Of a stretch of 49,033 nt of DNA, positions 41,356 to 49,033 are shown in pieces. Position 1 is the first letter of the stretch; every line of letters begins with the position of its first letter. Source of the stretch: an uncultured Mailhella sp. (GTDB taxonomy: Bacteria > Desulfobacterota > Desulfovibrionia > Desulfovibrionales > Desulfovibrionaceae); assembly GCA_944324085.1 (NCBI GenBank), contig CALUUX010000021.1, forward strand, positions 1 to 49,033, read 5' to 3'. Below the pieces are notes generated by a model. The model saw only the letters and a list, made by a program, of their open reading frames with translations, made no database searches and was not told where the DNA came from. The translations under genes were made by a program, and so were the position numbers.

Positions 41356-42315
41356 ATGAACAGTGTTCAGACCGCCATCCTGTTCCCCGGACAGGGGGCT
41401 CAGGCATCTGGCATGGGAAGGCGTCTTGCCGAGGCGTCTTCCGATATCATGGATCTCTGGAAGAAGGCGGAAAGCATCAGCGGCCTTCCTCTGCGCGAGA
41501 TATACTGGGACAGCGACGACGCCACTCTCATGGCTGAAACCCGTAACCTTCAGCCAGCCATAACCGTGGTGAACCTGGCTCTGTGGATGAGCGTGGCCGA
41601 TCGACTTTCTCCCGCCTGCGCCGCCGGACACAGTCTCGGCGAATTCAGCGCGCTGGCCGCGGCCGGGGTGCTTCCCATGGACAAGGTGCTGGAACTCGTG
41701 ACCCTGCGCGGCCGCCTCATGGCCGACGTGGATCCGGAACACATAGGCACCATGTGCGCCATGATCCGTCTGTCCCAGGAACAGGTGGAAGCCGCCGCCA
41801 AACAGGTTTCCGAAAGCACAGGCAAGCTGGTGCGCGTGGCCAATAAGAACACGCCTCTGCAGTTCGTGCTGAGCGGCCATCGCGAAGCCGTGGAAGCCGC
41901 CGCCGAAAAACTCAAGGCGGAAAATCCTCGCGCCAAGGGATTTCCTCTGGCGGTGAGCGGAGCTTTTCATACGCCCATGATGGCGGAAGCTTCGGCGGAG
42001 TTCTCCAAGCTGCTGGACAAGCAGGATTGGCATGACGCCAGATTCCCCATCTATTCCAACATCAACGGCGAACCTCTGTCCGACGCGGAAGCCCTGCACA
42101 GCGCCATGCGTCGCCAGATGACTTCTTCCGTCTGCTGGGTGGACACTATTTCCAATCAGTGGAGAGACGGCGTGCGCCGCTGGGTGGAATTCGGCCCCCA
42201 GGGCGTGCTCACTCGTATGGTCCGTCCCATTCTTGTCGCCGCCGACGTGGCGGACGGCAGTTACACCACCGTTCATATTCCCAACAAAGACGCCGTTGAT
42301 GCATTTGAAGGATAA
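41356..42315 (+). CDS. fabD: Malonyl-CoA:ACP transacylase
   Basis: A 319-residue enzyme that loads malonyl groups onto acyl carrier protein. The N-terminus has ILFPGQGAQASGMG, the nucleophile serine lies in AAGHSLGEFSALAAAG, and the histidine is in VSGAFHTPMM. The frame opens 30 bases earlier, but AAGGAG stands 6 bases before the ATG at 41356. It supplies substrate for FabH, encoded downstream, and is 2 bases from argS. Confidence 0.95.
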   Translation: MNSVQTAILFPGQGAQASGMGRRLAEASSDIMDLWKKAESISGLPLREIYWDSDDATLMAETRNLQPAITVVNLALWMSVADRLSPACAAGHSLGEFSALAAAGVLPMDKVLELVTLRGRLMADVDPEHIGTMCAMIRLSQEQVEAAAKQVSESTGKLVRVANKNTPLQFVLSGHREAVEAAAEKLKAENPRAKGFPLAVSGAFHTPMMAEASAEFSKLLDKQDWHDARFPIYSNINGEPLSDAEALHSAMRRQMTSSVCWVDTISNQWRDGVRRWVEFGPQGVLTRMVRPILVAADVADGSYTTVHIPNKDAVDAFEG

Positions 42316-42317
42316 CG

Positions 42318-43985
42318 ATGCGCGACATACTTCTTATTGAAAAGGCCCTCCGGGACATTGTGGCCGGACACGGCTGGGAATGGCCGGAAAAGGCCGTTCT
42401 GGAAACGCCCCGAGACGTCAAGCACGGAGATCTGGCCACCAACCTGGCCATGGTGCTCGCCAAACAGGCCAAGGCTGCTCCCCGCGCTGTGGCCGAAACG
42501 CTCATGACCGAGCTGTGCGAAAAGTTCCCCGGTCTTGTCTCCGCCGAGATAGCCGGTCCTGGTTTCATCAACATTACGTTCGCCCCGTCGTTCTGGCAGG
42601 GCGTCATTGGCGACGTGGAAGAGCAGGGCAGAGCTTTCGGTTCTTCGAAAAACGGCAACGGGCGTCGCATCGTGGTGGAGTATGTTTCCGCCAATCCCAC
42701 CGGGCCGCTGCATATCGGCCATGGACGCGGCGCGGCCGTGGGCGATTCCCTGACCAGACTGCTCCGTTTCGCCGGATATGACGTATCCACGGAATATTAC
42801 ATCAACGACGCGGGGCGTCAGATGCGTCTCCTGGGCGACTCCGTATATCTGCGCATGCGTGAGATTTGCAACCTGCCCGTGACGTATCCCGAAGATCCCA
42901 AGGGCTGGTATCACGGCGACTACATTCGCGACATCGCTCGGGAAATGCTGGAAAAGGATCCGTCGCTGCCGGAACGTCCGGAAGCGGAAGCCAAGGATCT
43001 CTGCTATGAGTACGCCTGTTCCACCATTTTGGCGGGCATCAAGGAAGATCTCAAGGAATTCCGCGTGGAACACCAGGTGTGGTTTTCCGAAAAGAGCCTT
43101 GTGGACGCCGGCAAGGTGGACGAAGCCTTTGACAAGCTGCGCGCCATGGGGCTCGTGTACGATAAGGATAACGCTGTCTGGCTCGCCACTGAGCAGTTTG
43201 GAGACGACAAGGACCGCGTTCTCCGCAAGAGCGACGGATATCTGACCTATTTTGCGTCGGACATCGCCTATCACGCCAACAAGTTCGAGCGCGGCTTCGA
43301 CGAATGCATCGACGTCTGGGGCGCGGACCATCATGGTTATGTGCCCCGCATGAAAGCCGCTATCACCTGCATGAAGCACGATCCGGAAAAGGATTTCCAT
43401 GTGGTGCTTATCCAGATGGTGAACCTCATGCGTGGCGGGGAGCCTGTGGCCATGTCCACGCGTTCCGGAGAATTCGTCACGCTGCGCGAAGTGCTGGACG
43501 ACGTCGGCACCGACGCCGCCCGTTACATGTTCCTTTCCCGCAAGAGTGACAGTCCGCTGGATTTCGATCTGGATCTCGTGAAGCAGCGCAACATGGAAAA
43601 TCCCGTGTACTATGTGCAGTACGCCTACGCCCGCGTGGCCGCGCTGCTGCGCCGCGCCGCCGACAGAGGCGTCACGCTTCCCGAACGCTGCGCGCCGGAG
43701 ATGCTGACTCCGCTGACGTCAGCGGACGATCTCGCGCTGCTGCGCGAAGCGGAACGTTTCCGCAATGTGGTGGAAGAGGCGGCCCGCGCCCGCGCCGCCC
43801 ATCCCATAAGCTTCTATCTTATGGATCTTGCGGGCAAGCTGCACAGCTATTACGCCAACAACCCTGTGTTGAGCGGCGACGACGAAAACGTCATGAAGGC
43901 CCGTCTTGCGCTGCTCCGCGCCGTGAGCGTGGTGATCGCCAACGGTCTTGATCTGCTCGGCGTCAGCGCGCCGGAATCCATGTAG
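42318..43985 (+). CDS. argS: Arginyl-tRNA synthetase
   Basis: A 555-residue class I aminoacyl-tRNA synthetase. The N-terminal Arg-specific domain recognises the tRNA D-arm. The HIGH signature is PTGPLHIGHGRGAAVGD at about 128-144. A KMSKS-like loop is replaced by MSTRSGEFVTLREVLDD, as in many ArgS. The C-terminal helical anticodon domain holds PVYYVQYAYARVAALLRR. AAGGATAA precedes the ATG. It sits between fabD and the SPOR gene, each 2 bases away. Confidence 0.97.
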   Translation: MRDILLIEKALRDIVAGHGWEWPEKAVLETPRDVKHGDLATNLAMVLAKQAKAAPRAVAETLMTELCEKFPGLVSAEIAGPGFINITFAPSFWQGVIGDVEEQGRAFGSSKNGNGRRIVVEYVSANPTGPLHIGHGRGAAVGDSLTRLLRFAGYDVSTEYYINDAGRQMRLLGDSVYLRMREICNLPVTYPEDPKGWYHGDYIRDIAREMLEKDPSLPERPEAEAKDLCYEYACSTILAGIKEDLKEFRVEHQVWFSEKSLVDAGKVDEAFDKLRAMGLVYDKDNAVWLATEQFGDDKDRVLRKSDGYLTYFASDIAYHANKFERGFDECIDVWGADHHGYVPRMKAAITCMKHDPEKDFHVVLIQMVNLMRGGEPVAMSTRSGEFVTLREVLDDVGTDAARYMFLSRKSDSPLDFDLDLVKQRNMENPVYYVQYAYARVAALLRRAADRGVTLPERCAPEMLTPLTSADDLALLREAERFRNVVEEAARARAAHPISFYLMDLAGKLHSYYANNPVLSGDDENVMKARLALLRAVSVVIANGLDLLGVSAPESM

Positions 43986-43987
43986 TC

Positions 43988-44791
43988 ATGGCTAACGCCT
44001 TTTATCGCAGTTCCTCTTCCAGTGCGAAGAAAAACGGCGAGCGGGAACGTCGGCAGACCGCGTTCTTCGCGGCGGAGGAAAGTTCGGATGCCGCGGCCTC
44101 GTCGGGACATGCCGAGGAGGCCGCGGCTCGCCGCGGCTCGCCGTCCCGAGGAGAAGGTCGCGCCGAAGGCCGGAGCGTGTTTGCCTGGCGGGCGAACATC
44201 ACGCCGTCCGCGCTGGTCACCATGAGCGTGCTTGCGCTCGTCATGCTGGGATTCAGCTTTTTGTCCGGCGTCATCGTTGGTCGCAGCAGCATGCCGCTGC
44301 CCCAGGCTCTGGAACTGGACAGACTGCTTTCTGAAGAACCGGCGGCGTCCGAAGGGGAGAGCGAAGAACCGGAGAAGATTCTTCCCAAGGAAGAACTTCG
44401 GTTCATGACCAGCCTGAAAAGTGATCCTTCGGGAAGCGTGCTTGCCGACGCGGAAAAAAGTCCGGCTCCGGAAGCCGCCGTTCAGGAAAAAAAACAGCAG
44501 GAAAAACCCAAGCAGGAAGCGCAGGTTCCCAAAGAGCCGCAGTTTGATTATGTGCTGCGCGTAGCCGCGTTCAAGGAATCTGGGCAGGCTCAGGCATTGT
44601 TTGCAAGGCTGACCAAGGATGGCCTACGGGCGCGCCGCACGCAGGCGAAGACACGTCGCGGAACTTGGTATTACGTGCAGGTGCTTTTGCGCGGCAGCAA
44701 GGCCGATCTTCAGGTGCTGCGCCGAAAGCTGGACGGATACGGTCTGCATGACGCCATGCTCATCAGCGAGAAAGCCGTCAAGGGAAAATGA
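43988..44791 (+). CDS. SPOR-domain membrane protein
   Basis: A 267-residue bitopic protein. A charged cytoplasmic head of about 70 residues is followed by one helix (ALVTMSVLALVMLGFSFLSG), a low-complexity Glu/Lys/Pro stretch and a C-terminal SPOR domain (about 190-265) starting FDYVLRVAAFKESGQAQALF. SPOR domains bind peptidoglycan bare of stem peptides and direct proteins to the division site. The start lies 2 bases after argS. Confidence 0.88.
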   Translation: MANAFYRSSSSSAKKNGERERRQTAFFAAEESSDAAASSGHAEEAAARRGSPSRGEGRAEGRSVFAWRANITPSALVTMSVLALVMLGFSFLSGVIVGRSSMPLPQALELDRLLSEEPAASEGESEEPEKILPKEELRFMTSLKSDPSGSVLADAEKSPAPEAAVQEKKQQEKPKQEAQVPKEPQFDYVLRVAAFKESGQAQALFARLTKDGLRARRTQAKTRRGTWYYVQVLLRGSKADLQVLRRKLDGYGLHDAMLISEKAVKGK

Positions 44792-44888
44792 GCGTCGGAA
44801 AAAGCTTTCCTCCATTCCTGTGGAGAAGAAAAGTCGCGGTGGTCGAGGGAAAGAGCGCGGGCCGGAGGGCGAAGCGTTGTCTACGCAC

Positions 44889-44917
44889 TTGACAAAGACG
44901 GCCTCCGTCGGTATTTT
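44889..44917 (+). promoter_or_regulatory. Sigma-70 promoter of the DUF177-rpmF-plsX group
   Basis: A perfect TTGACA, 17 bases, then TATTTT. The predicted start near 44924 leaves a short leader containing AGAGG before the ATG at 44940. Confidence 0.75.
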
Positions 44918-44939
44918 GTCATGTTTCCAGAGGTAAAGC

Positions 44940-45497
44940 ATGGATCTTAGACACATCGCATTGAACGAGATTGACCCCCAAGGACTGAGTCTGACGGTTT
45001 CCGATGAGGAAATCTGGACCGCGCCTTTGGAACAATTTCATGTGTCATGCCGCATAGTTGAGCCTGTCATCGCGGAAGTTTTTCTGCTTCCGCAGCAGGA
45101 CGGCTGTCTGCTTCGCGGCACGATCAGAGGCGTTGTGTCCATGCCCTGCAACCGCTGCATGGAAGACACTCTTGTGGTGCTGAACCAGAGCTTCGACGAG
45201 TTCGAGGAATATCCCGGACGCGACGAAACCGAACCGGAAGAGGAAGATTCCGCCGAACTTCTGGACGAATGCGCCGTGACCATGGAAGGCGGATCGCCTT
45301 TTCTTGATCTGGCGTCGCTTTTATGGGAGGAGTTTTCGCTGGCTTTGCCTGTGAAGCCTCTCTGTAAGCCGGACTGCCGGGGTCTGTGCCCCGTGTGCGG
45401 CAAAAATCTTAATGAAGGTGCCTGCGGCTGTTCCCGCGACAGCGGTGATCCGCGGCTGGCTGCTCTGCGTCAACTGAAAGTGAAACATCAGGGGTGA
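44940..45497 (+). CDS. DUF177 (YceD) family protein
   Basis: A 185-residue protein of the DUF177/YceD family, which is almost always found before rpmF and has been tied to 23S rRNA maturation. It has MPCNRCMEDTLVVLNQSFDEF in the centre and a cysteine cluster at the C-terminus, CKPDCRGLCPVCGKNLNEG, then CGC, likely a zinc site. It leads the ribosomal protein L32 and fatty acid gene cluster, 31 bases before rpmF. Confidence 0.9.
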   Translation: MDLRHIALNEIDPQGLSLTVSDEEIWTAPLEQFHVSCRIVEPVIAEVFLLPQQDGCLLRGTIRGVVSMPCNRCMEDTLVVLNQSFDEFEEYPGRDETEPEEEDSAELLDECAVTMEGGSPFLDLASLLWEEFSLALPVKPLCKPDCRGLCPVCGKNLNEGACGCSRDSGDPRLAALRQLKVKHQG

Positions 45498-45528
45498 TTC
45501 CCCCGTTTCCGCGATAAGGAGAAACAAC

Positions 45529-45714
45529 ATGGCCGTTCAGCAGAACAAAAAGTCCCACTCCAGAAAGTGCATGCGTCGTTCTCATGATCGTGTGGCCAAG
45601 CCCACCGTCATCTACTGCTCCTGCGGCGCGCCCACCAAGCCTCACAGCGTCTGCCCTTCCTGCGGCAAGTACGATGGTCGTCAGGTCGAACCTGTAGCCA
45701 ACAATGAGCAGTAA
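45529..45714 (+). CDS. rpmF: 50S ribosomal protein L32
   Basis: A 61-residue ribosomal protein starting MAVQQNKKSHSRKCMRRSHD. A zinc-binding pair of motifs, CSCG and CPSCGKYDGR, makes it the C+ form of L32. AAGGAG lies 7 bases before the ATG. Its end overlaps plsX by 11 bases, coupling ribosome and membrane-lipid genes as in many bacteria. Confidence 0.97.
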   Translation: MAVQQNKKSHSRKCMRRSHDRVAKPTVIYCSCGAPTKPHSVCPSCGKYDGRQVEPVANNEQ

Positions 45715-46753
45715 TCGCGCAAGATTGGCCGTGGACGCCATGGGAGGGGATTTCGGCCCTTCCGTGGTCGTTCCCGGCGCGCTTCAGGCCGCTCGAAACA
45801 CGGGCGCCAAAGTAATCCTTGTCGGTATTGAGGAAGAGATCCGGAAAACGCTTGCCGGACTTTCCGAGCAGGACGGGGAAGGGGAACTGTACGAAATCGT
45901 CAACGCCACGCAGCTGGTGGAGATGACCGACAAACCTTCCGAAATTCTGCGCACCAAGAAGGATTCTTCCATGCAGGTGGCATGCAGGCTGGTTCGCCAC
46001 GGTGAAGCCGACGCCTTTATCAGCGCCGGTCATTCCGGCGCGGCCTACGCTTGCGGCATGTTCATTCTGGGACGCATTCCTGGAGTGGAACGGCCTGCGT
46101 TGGCTTCCGTGATTCCCACGGAAAAGTCGCCTATGCTTCTTCTGGACGTGGGCGCCAACGTGGAATGTCGCCCGCATCATCTTTTTCAGTTCGGGCTCAT
46201 GGGAGCTACGTTCGTCAAGGATATCCTCGGTTATGAGGATCCTCGCGTGGGCATCCTGAGCATCGGCGAAGAGGAAGGAAAGGGAAATTCTCTCGTCAAG
46301 AGCAGTTATGAACTGCTCAAGCAGGCGTCAAACCTCAACTTCATCGGTAACGCCGAGGGCAGAGATCTGTTTACCGGCAACCTTGACGTTGCGGTTTGCG
46401 ACGGCTTTGTGGGAAACATCGCCCTCAAGCTGAGCGAAGGCCTGGCTTCCTCCCTGACGCATCTTCTGAAAAGGGAACTTCTGAGCAACGGGGTGCTGCC
46501 TCGTCTGGGAGCCTTCCTTTCCATGAAGGCCTTTCAGAACTTCAAGAAGATGGTGGACTATGCGGAATACGGGGGCGCGCCTCTGCTCGGTCTGAAGGGC
46601 ATCGCCATCGTGTGTCACGGCAAGTCCAACGTTAAGGCCATCACCAGCGCCGTCACCATGGCCAACACCTATGTGGTCAAGGGCACGCAGCAGCGTCTGG
46701 TGGAAACGATCAGCGCCAATGAGGAGCTGACCAGTTACGGTCGAAGCGTGTAA
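45704..46753 (+). CDS. plsX: Phosphate acyltransferase PlsX
   Basis: A 349-residue peripheral membrane enzyme that turns acyl-ACP into acyl-phosphate for phospholipid synthesis. It opens LAVDAMGGDFGPSVVVPGAL and contains SAGHSGAAYACGMFILGRI, LLLDVGANVECRP and DVAVCDGFVGNIALKLSEG, all family landmarks. Translation starts inside the end of rpmF. Confidence 0.96.
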   Translation: MSSNRARLAVDAMGGDFGPSVVVPGALQAARNTGAKVILVGIEEEIRKTLAGLSEQDGEGELYEIVNATQLVEMTDKPSEILRTKKDSSMQVACRLVRHGEADAFISAGHSGAAYACGMFILGRIPGVERPALASVIPTEKSPMLLLDVGANVECRPHHLFQFGLMGATFVKDILGYEDPRVGILSIGEEEGKGNSLVKSSYELLKQASNLNFIGNAEGRDLFTGNLDVAVCDGFVGNIALKLSEGLASSLTHLLKRELLSNGVLPRLGAFLSMKAFQNFKKMVDYAEYGGAPLLGLKGIAIVCHGKSNVKAITSAVTMANTYVVKGTQQRLVETISANEELTSYGRSV

Positions 46754-46781
46754 TTGAGAATCATGTTTTTCGTCGCGCGAA

Positions 46782-46803
46782 ACGTTTCCCCGAAGGGAAA
46801 CGT
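46782..46803. other. Strong hairpin between plsX and fabH
   Basis: ACGTTTCCC and GGGAAACGT pair perfectly around a CGAA tetraloop, and outer CGCGC/GCGCG bases can extend it. No U-tract follows. It may be a processing or partial-termination site. The rest of the 241-base gap shows nothing convincing. Confidence 0.4.
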
Positions 46804-46994
46804 CTGGCGCGGCATGTTGTGGACGGCGACGGATTTCCGCCGCCCGACGTGATAAGGTGCCTTTCTTTTCGCACCTGCCGGCCGCTTCGTCCCTTTGCGG
46901 AAAATGCGCGGCTTCTTTCGGAGGAGGGTCGTCGCGGCCTTCCTCCGCCTCAAATAGGAACGACCGTCGCCATGCGGCTGTGTTCGGACATCTC

Positions 46995-47999
46995 ATGAAT
47001 CATCCCTGCTATATTTGTGGACTCGGCTCCTGCATTCCTCCCCGCGTCATGACCAATCATGATCTGGAAAAGCTGGTGGATACCTCTGATGAATGGATAA
47101 CCACCAGGACGGGCATCAAGGAACGGCATGTTCTCGAAAATGGCGTCAACGCTTCCGACTGCGGTCTGAACGCCGCGCGAGCGGCTCTCGACGAGGCCGG
47201 CGTGCGTCCGGAAGAGGTCACGCATATCTTCGTGGCCACCTGCACTCCCGATTATCTTTGTCCCAGCACGGCCTGCGTCATCGCCGGCAAGCTCGGCATA
47301 TCTTCCGGCAGCGGGCGCATGGGAAACGTCATGTGCATGGACTTCAACGCCGCGTGCACGGGTTTTGTCTATGGGCTTGAACTCGCCCGCAACGTCATAC
47401 AGACCCATCCTGACGCCGTCATTCTTCTTGTGGCTACCGAGGCGTTGAGCCGCCGCACCAATTTTTCCGATCGTTCCATCTGCGTGCTGTTCGGCGACGC
47501 CGCCGGGGCCGTGGTTCTGCGTTCCGATCCCGCCGGCGCGCTCTGGGAACTGCGCGACGTGCTTTGTTCTTCTGACGGTTCCCTGAACGAGCTCATCACC
47601 ATCGGCGGCGGTTCCGCTTGTCAGATTTCAGAAGGTTCCGTCGTGGGGCCGGAGTGGTTCATTTCCATGCAGGGCATGGCCGTGTTCAAGCACGCCGTGC
47701 GCAGCATGACCGATGAAAGTCTGCGCGTGCTCGAGCGGAACGGGATTTCGCTTGACGAACTCGATCTTTTTATTCCTCATCAGGCCAACCTCAGAATCAT
47801 CAAGGCTGTGGGCGAGCGTTTGGGCATAGACGAAAACAAGGTGTTCGCCAACGTTCAGCATTACGGAAACACGTCCGCGGCCACGCTTCCCGTGGCCATG
47901 GAAGACGCCCGCCGTTCTGGCGCGCTCAAGCCTGGCATGAAGGTGCTGCTGACCAGTTTCGGCGGCGGCATGACCTGGGGTTCCGCGCTTCTGGCGTAG
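46995..47999 (+). CDS. fabH: Beta-ketoacyl-ACP synthase III
   Basis: A 334-residue condensing enzyme that starts fatty acid synthesis from acetyl-CoA and malonyl-ACP. The catalytic Cys is in DFNAACTGFVYGL, His in LFIPHQANLRII and Asn in YGNTSAATLPVA. DTSDEWITTRTGIKERH near the N-terminus is typical. The frame is open for 46 codons upstream, but the ATG at 46995 gives the family start; its ribosome site is weak. Confidence 0.96.
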   Translation: MNHPCYICGLGSCIPPRVMTNHDLEKLVDTSDEWITTRTGIKERHVLENGVNASDCGLNAARAALDEAGVRPEEVTHIFVATCTPDYLCPSTACVIAGKLGISSGSGRMGNVMCMDFNAACTGFVYGLELARNVIQTHPDAVILLVATEALSRRTNFSDRSICVLFGDAAGAVVLRSDPAGALWELRDVLCSSDGSLNELITIGGGSACQISEGSVVGPEWFISMQGMAVFKHAVRSMTDESLRVLERNGISLDELDLFIPHQANLRIIKAVGERLGIDENKVFANVQHYGNTSAATLPVAMEDARRSGALKPGMKVLLTSFGGGMTWGSALLA

Positions 48000-48056
48000 T
48001 TTCTTCGTTGTCATTTTCCCGGAAAACGCTTAGTATTCCCCCATCAGGAGCATGGC

Positions 48057-48800
48057 ATGAGTGATCTTCTTCCTACCGCGCTTGTCACCGGTGGTTCCCG
48101 CGGCATAGGCCGCACTGTGGCTCTTACCCTCGCCGCCGCCGGGTATCAGATATACTTCACGTATGTGAGCCGGCCTGAGGCCGCCGAACAGACTGTGGCC
48201 GACATTGAGGCCATGGGCGGTCGCGCCCGCGCTTTTCGCCTGGACTCCGGCGATTCCGAAGCTGTGACCCGATTTTTCGCTGACGAAATCAAGGGCAAGG
48301 TACACCTTTCGGTGTTGGTGAACAACGCCGGCATCACGCGCGACACCCTTGTATTAAGGATGAAGGATGAGGATTTTGACGCCGTGGTCAACACCAATCT
48401 GCGCGGCGCGTTCCTTTTTCTGCGCGAAGCGGCCAAGATCATGGCCCGTCAGCGGAACGGCCGCATCATCAATATTTCCTCTGTCGTCGGTCAGATGGGC
48501 AATGCCGGTCAGATCAACTACGCCGCGGCCAAGGCGGGACTTATCGGCATGACCAAGTCCGCGGCCAAGGAGCTCGGCGGACGTTCCGTGACGGTGAATG
48601 CCGTCGCGCCCGGATTTATTGAAACGGACATGACGGCGAGTCTTGCCGAAGACGTGAGAAAAGCCTATGTTTCCGCCATCCCGCTGGGCCGCCTCGGTTC
48701 CGCCCAGGATGTGGCCGACGCCGTGGCTTTTCTTGCCTCGGATAAGGCTTCGTACATTACCGGGCAGGTTATCGCCGTCAACGGCGGTTTGTACTGCTGA
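48057..48800 (+). CDS. fabG: 3-oxoacyl-ACP reductase
   Basis: A 247-residue short-chain dehydrogenase that reduces 3-oxoacyl-ACP with NADPH. It shows TGGSRGIGRTVALTL, NNAGITRD, the catalytic Ser in INISSVVGQMG with Tyr and Lys in YAAAKAG, and the C-terminal VIAVNGGLYC. AGGAG lies 6 bases before the ATG at 48057; an ATG 5 bases earlier is out of frame. It is 57 bases after fabH. Confidence 0.96.
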   Translation: MSDLLPTALVTGGSRGIGRTVALTLAAAGYQIYFTYVSRPEAAEQTVADIEAMGGRARAFRLDSGDSEAVTRFFADEIKGKVHLSVLVNNAGITRDTLVLRMKDEDFDAVVNTNLRGAFLFLREAAKIMARQRNGRIINISSVVGQMGNAGQINYAAAKAGLIGMTKSAAKELGGRSVTVNAVAPGFIETDMTASLAEDVRKAYVSAIPLGRLGSAQDVADAVAFLASDKASYITGQVIAVNGGLYC

Positions 48801-48933
48801 GGATATTTTCGGAAAAACCCGACGTTATCTTTCTGGCACAAGCGGAAGAGCGGGCTTTTTCTTTGTTGTTTGGCGACGCCGGAGCGGAGCTTCCGGCCGT
48901 ATGTAGAAACCTGAAACACCCCCTGGAGGGAAC

Positions 48934-49033
48934 CATGGCCGCCGTTGAAGATAAAGTTAAGCAGATCATCGTCGAACAGCTTCAGCTTTCTGAAGAAGAA
49001 GTGACTCCCGAAGCTTCCTTCATCGAAGATCTG
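48934..49033 (+). CDS. acpP: Acyl carrier protein, partial
   Basis: The first 33 codons of acyl carrier protein, starting MAAVEDKVKQIIVEQLQ and reaching ASFIEDL at the window edge, just before the DSLD serine that carries phosphopantetheine. GGAGGG lies 5 bases before the ATG. A 6-base GC hairpin (GCCGGA/TCCGGC, 48878-48896) stands in the gap after fabG. Confidence 0.95.

Overview
The window looks like chromosome of a Desulfovibrionaceae-type anaerobe (Desulfovibrio/Bilophila/Mailhella relatives). This is inferred from GC-rich coding sequence, a cytoplasmic CbiK-type cobaltochelatase, an AprAB-like redox pair, TRAP and DASS carboxylate transporters, and the conserved order DUF177-rpmF-plsX-fabH-fabG-acpP. 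No phage genes, insertion sequences, CRISPR arrays or rRNA genes were seen.

Region 1 (1-8052, minus strand) is an accessory catabolic module. A GntR/UTRA regulator is followed by a TRAP binding protein, a fused TRAP permease, a two-cluster ferredoxin, an AprA/fumarate-reductase-like flavoprotein, a divergent member of the L-cysteine desulfidase (CyuA) family and, after a hairpin terminator, an opine-dehydrogenase-like gene that runs off the left edge. The module probably imports an organic acid and processes it by redox and lyase steps; the substrate is unknown.

Region 2 (8053-13680) is a second accessory module with lower GC and AT-rich flanks. A DASS-family anion transporter and a fumarate-reductase/KstD-like flavoprotein form a minus-strand operon. 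A textbook sigma-54 promoter lies in front of it, and a divergent sigma-54 activator gene is next door. The module ends beside the 3' end of a tRNA-Arg(CCU) gene (13844-13920).

Region 3 (14043-29283) is mostly housekeeping: a YgiW-type OB-fold protein, a VOC protein, homoserine dehydrogenase and an AlaC-like aminotransferase on the minus strand; then recD2, an NlpC/P60 lipoprotein, mtaB, yicC, gmk and recJ on the plus strand; greA on the minus strand; ettA on the plus strand.

Region 4 (29423-38621) is mainly minus strand: a Sua5-Nudix-hypothetical-phosphoesterase group, recN, and a purM-DUF523-cbiK/aminotransferase group with overlapping genes. The last of these is one uninterrupted frame that joins a cobaltochelatase to an aminotransferase. 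rlmH is divergent from sua5 and may be leaderless.

Region 5 (38984-49033, plus strand) carries an Smr-domain gene behind a tiny leader ORF, glpX, fabD, argS, a SPOR-domain protein, DUF177, rpmF, plsX, fabH, fabG and the start of acpP. These cover carbon metabolism and type II fatty acid synthesis. Several strong sigma-70 promoters and intrinsic terminators can be read directly from the sequence.
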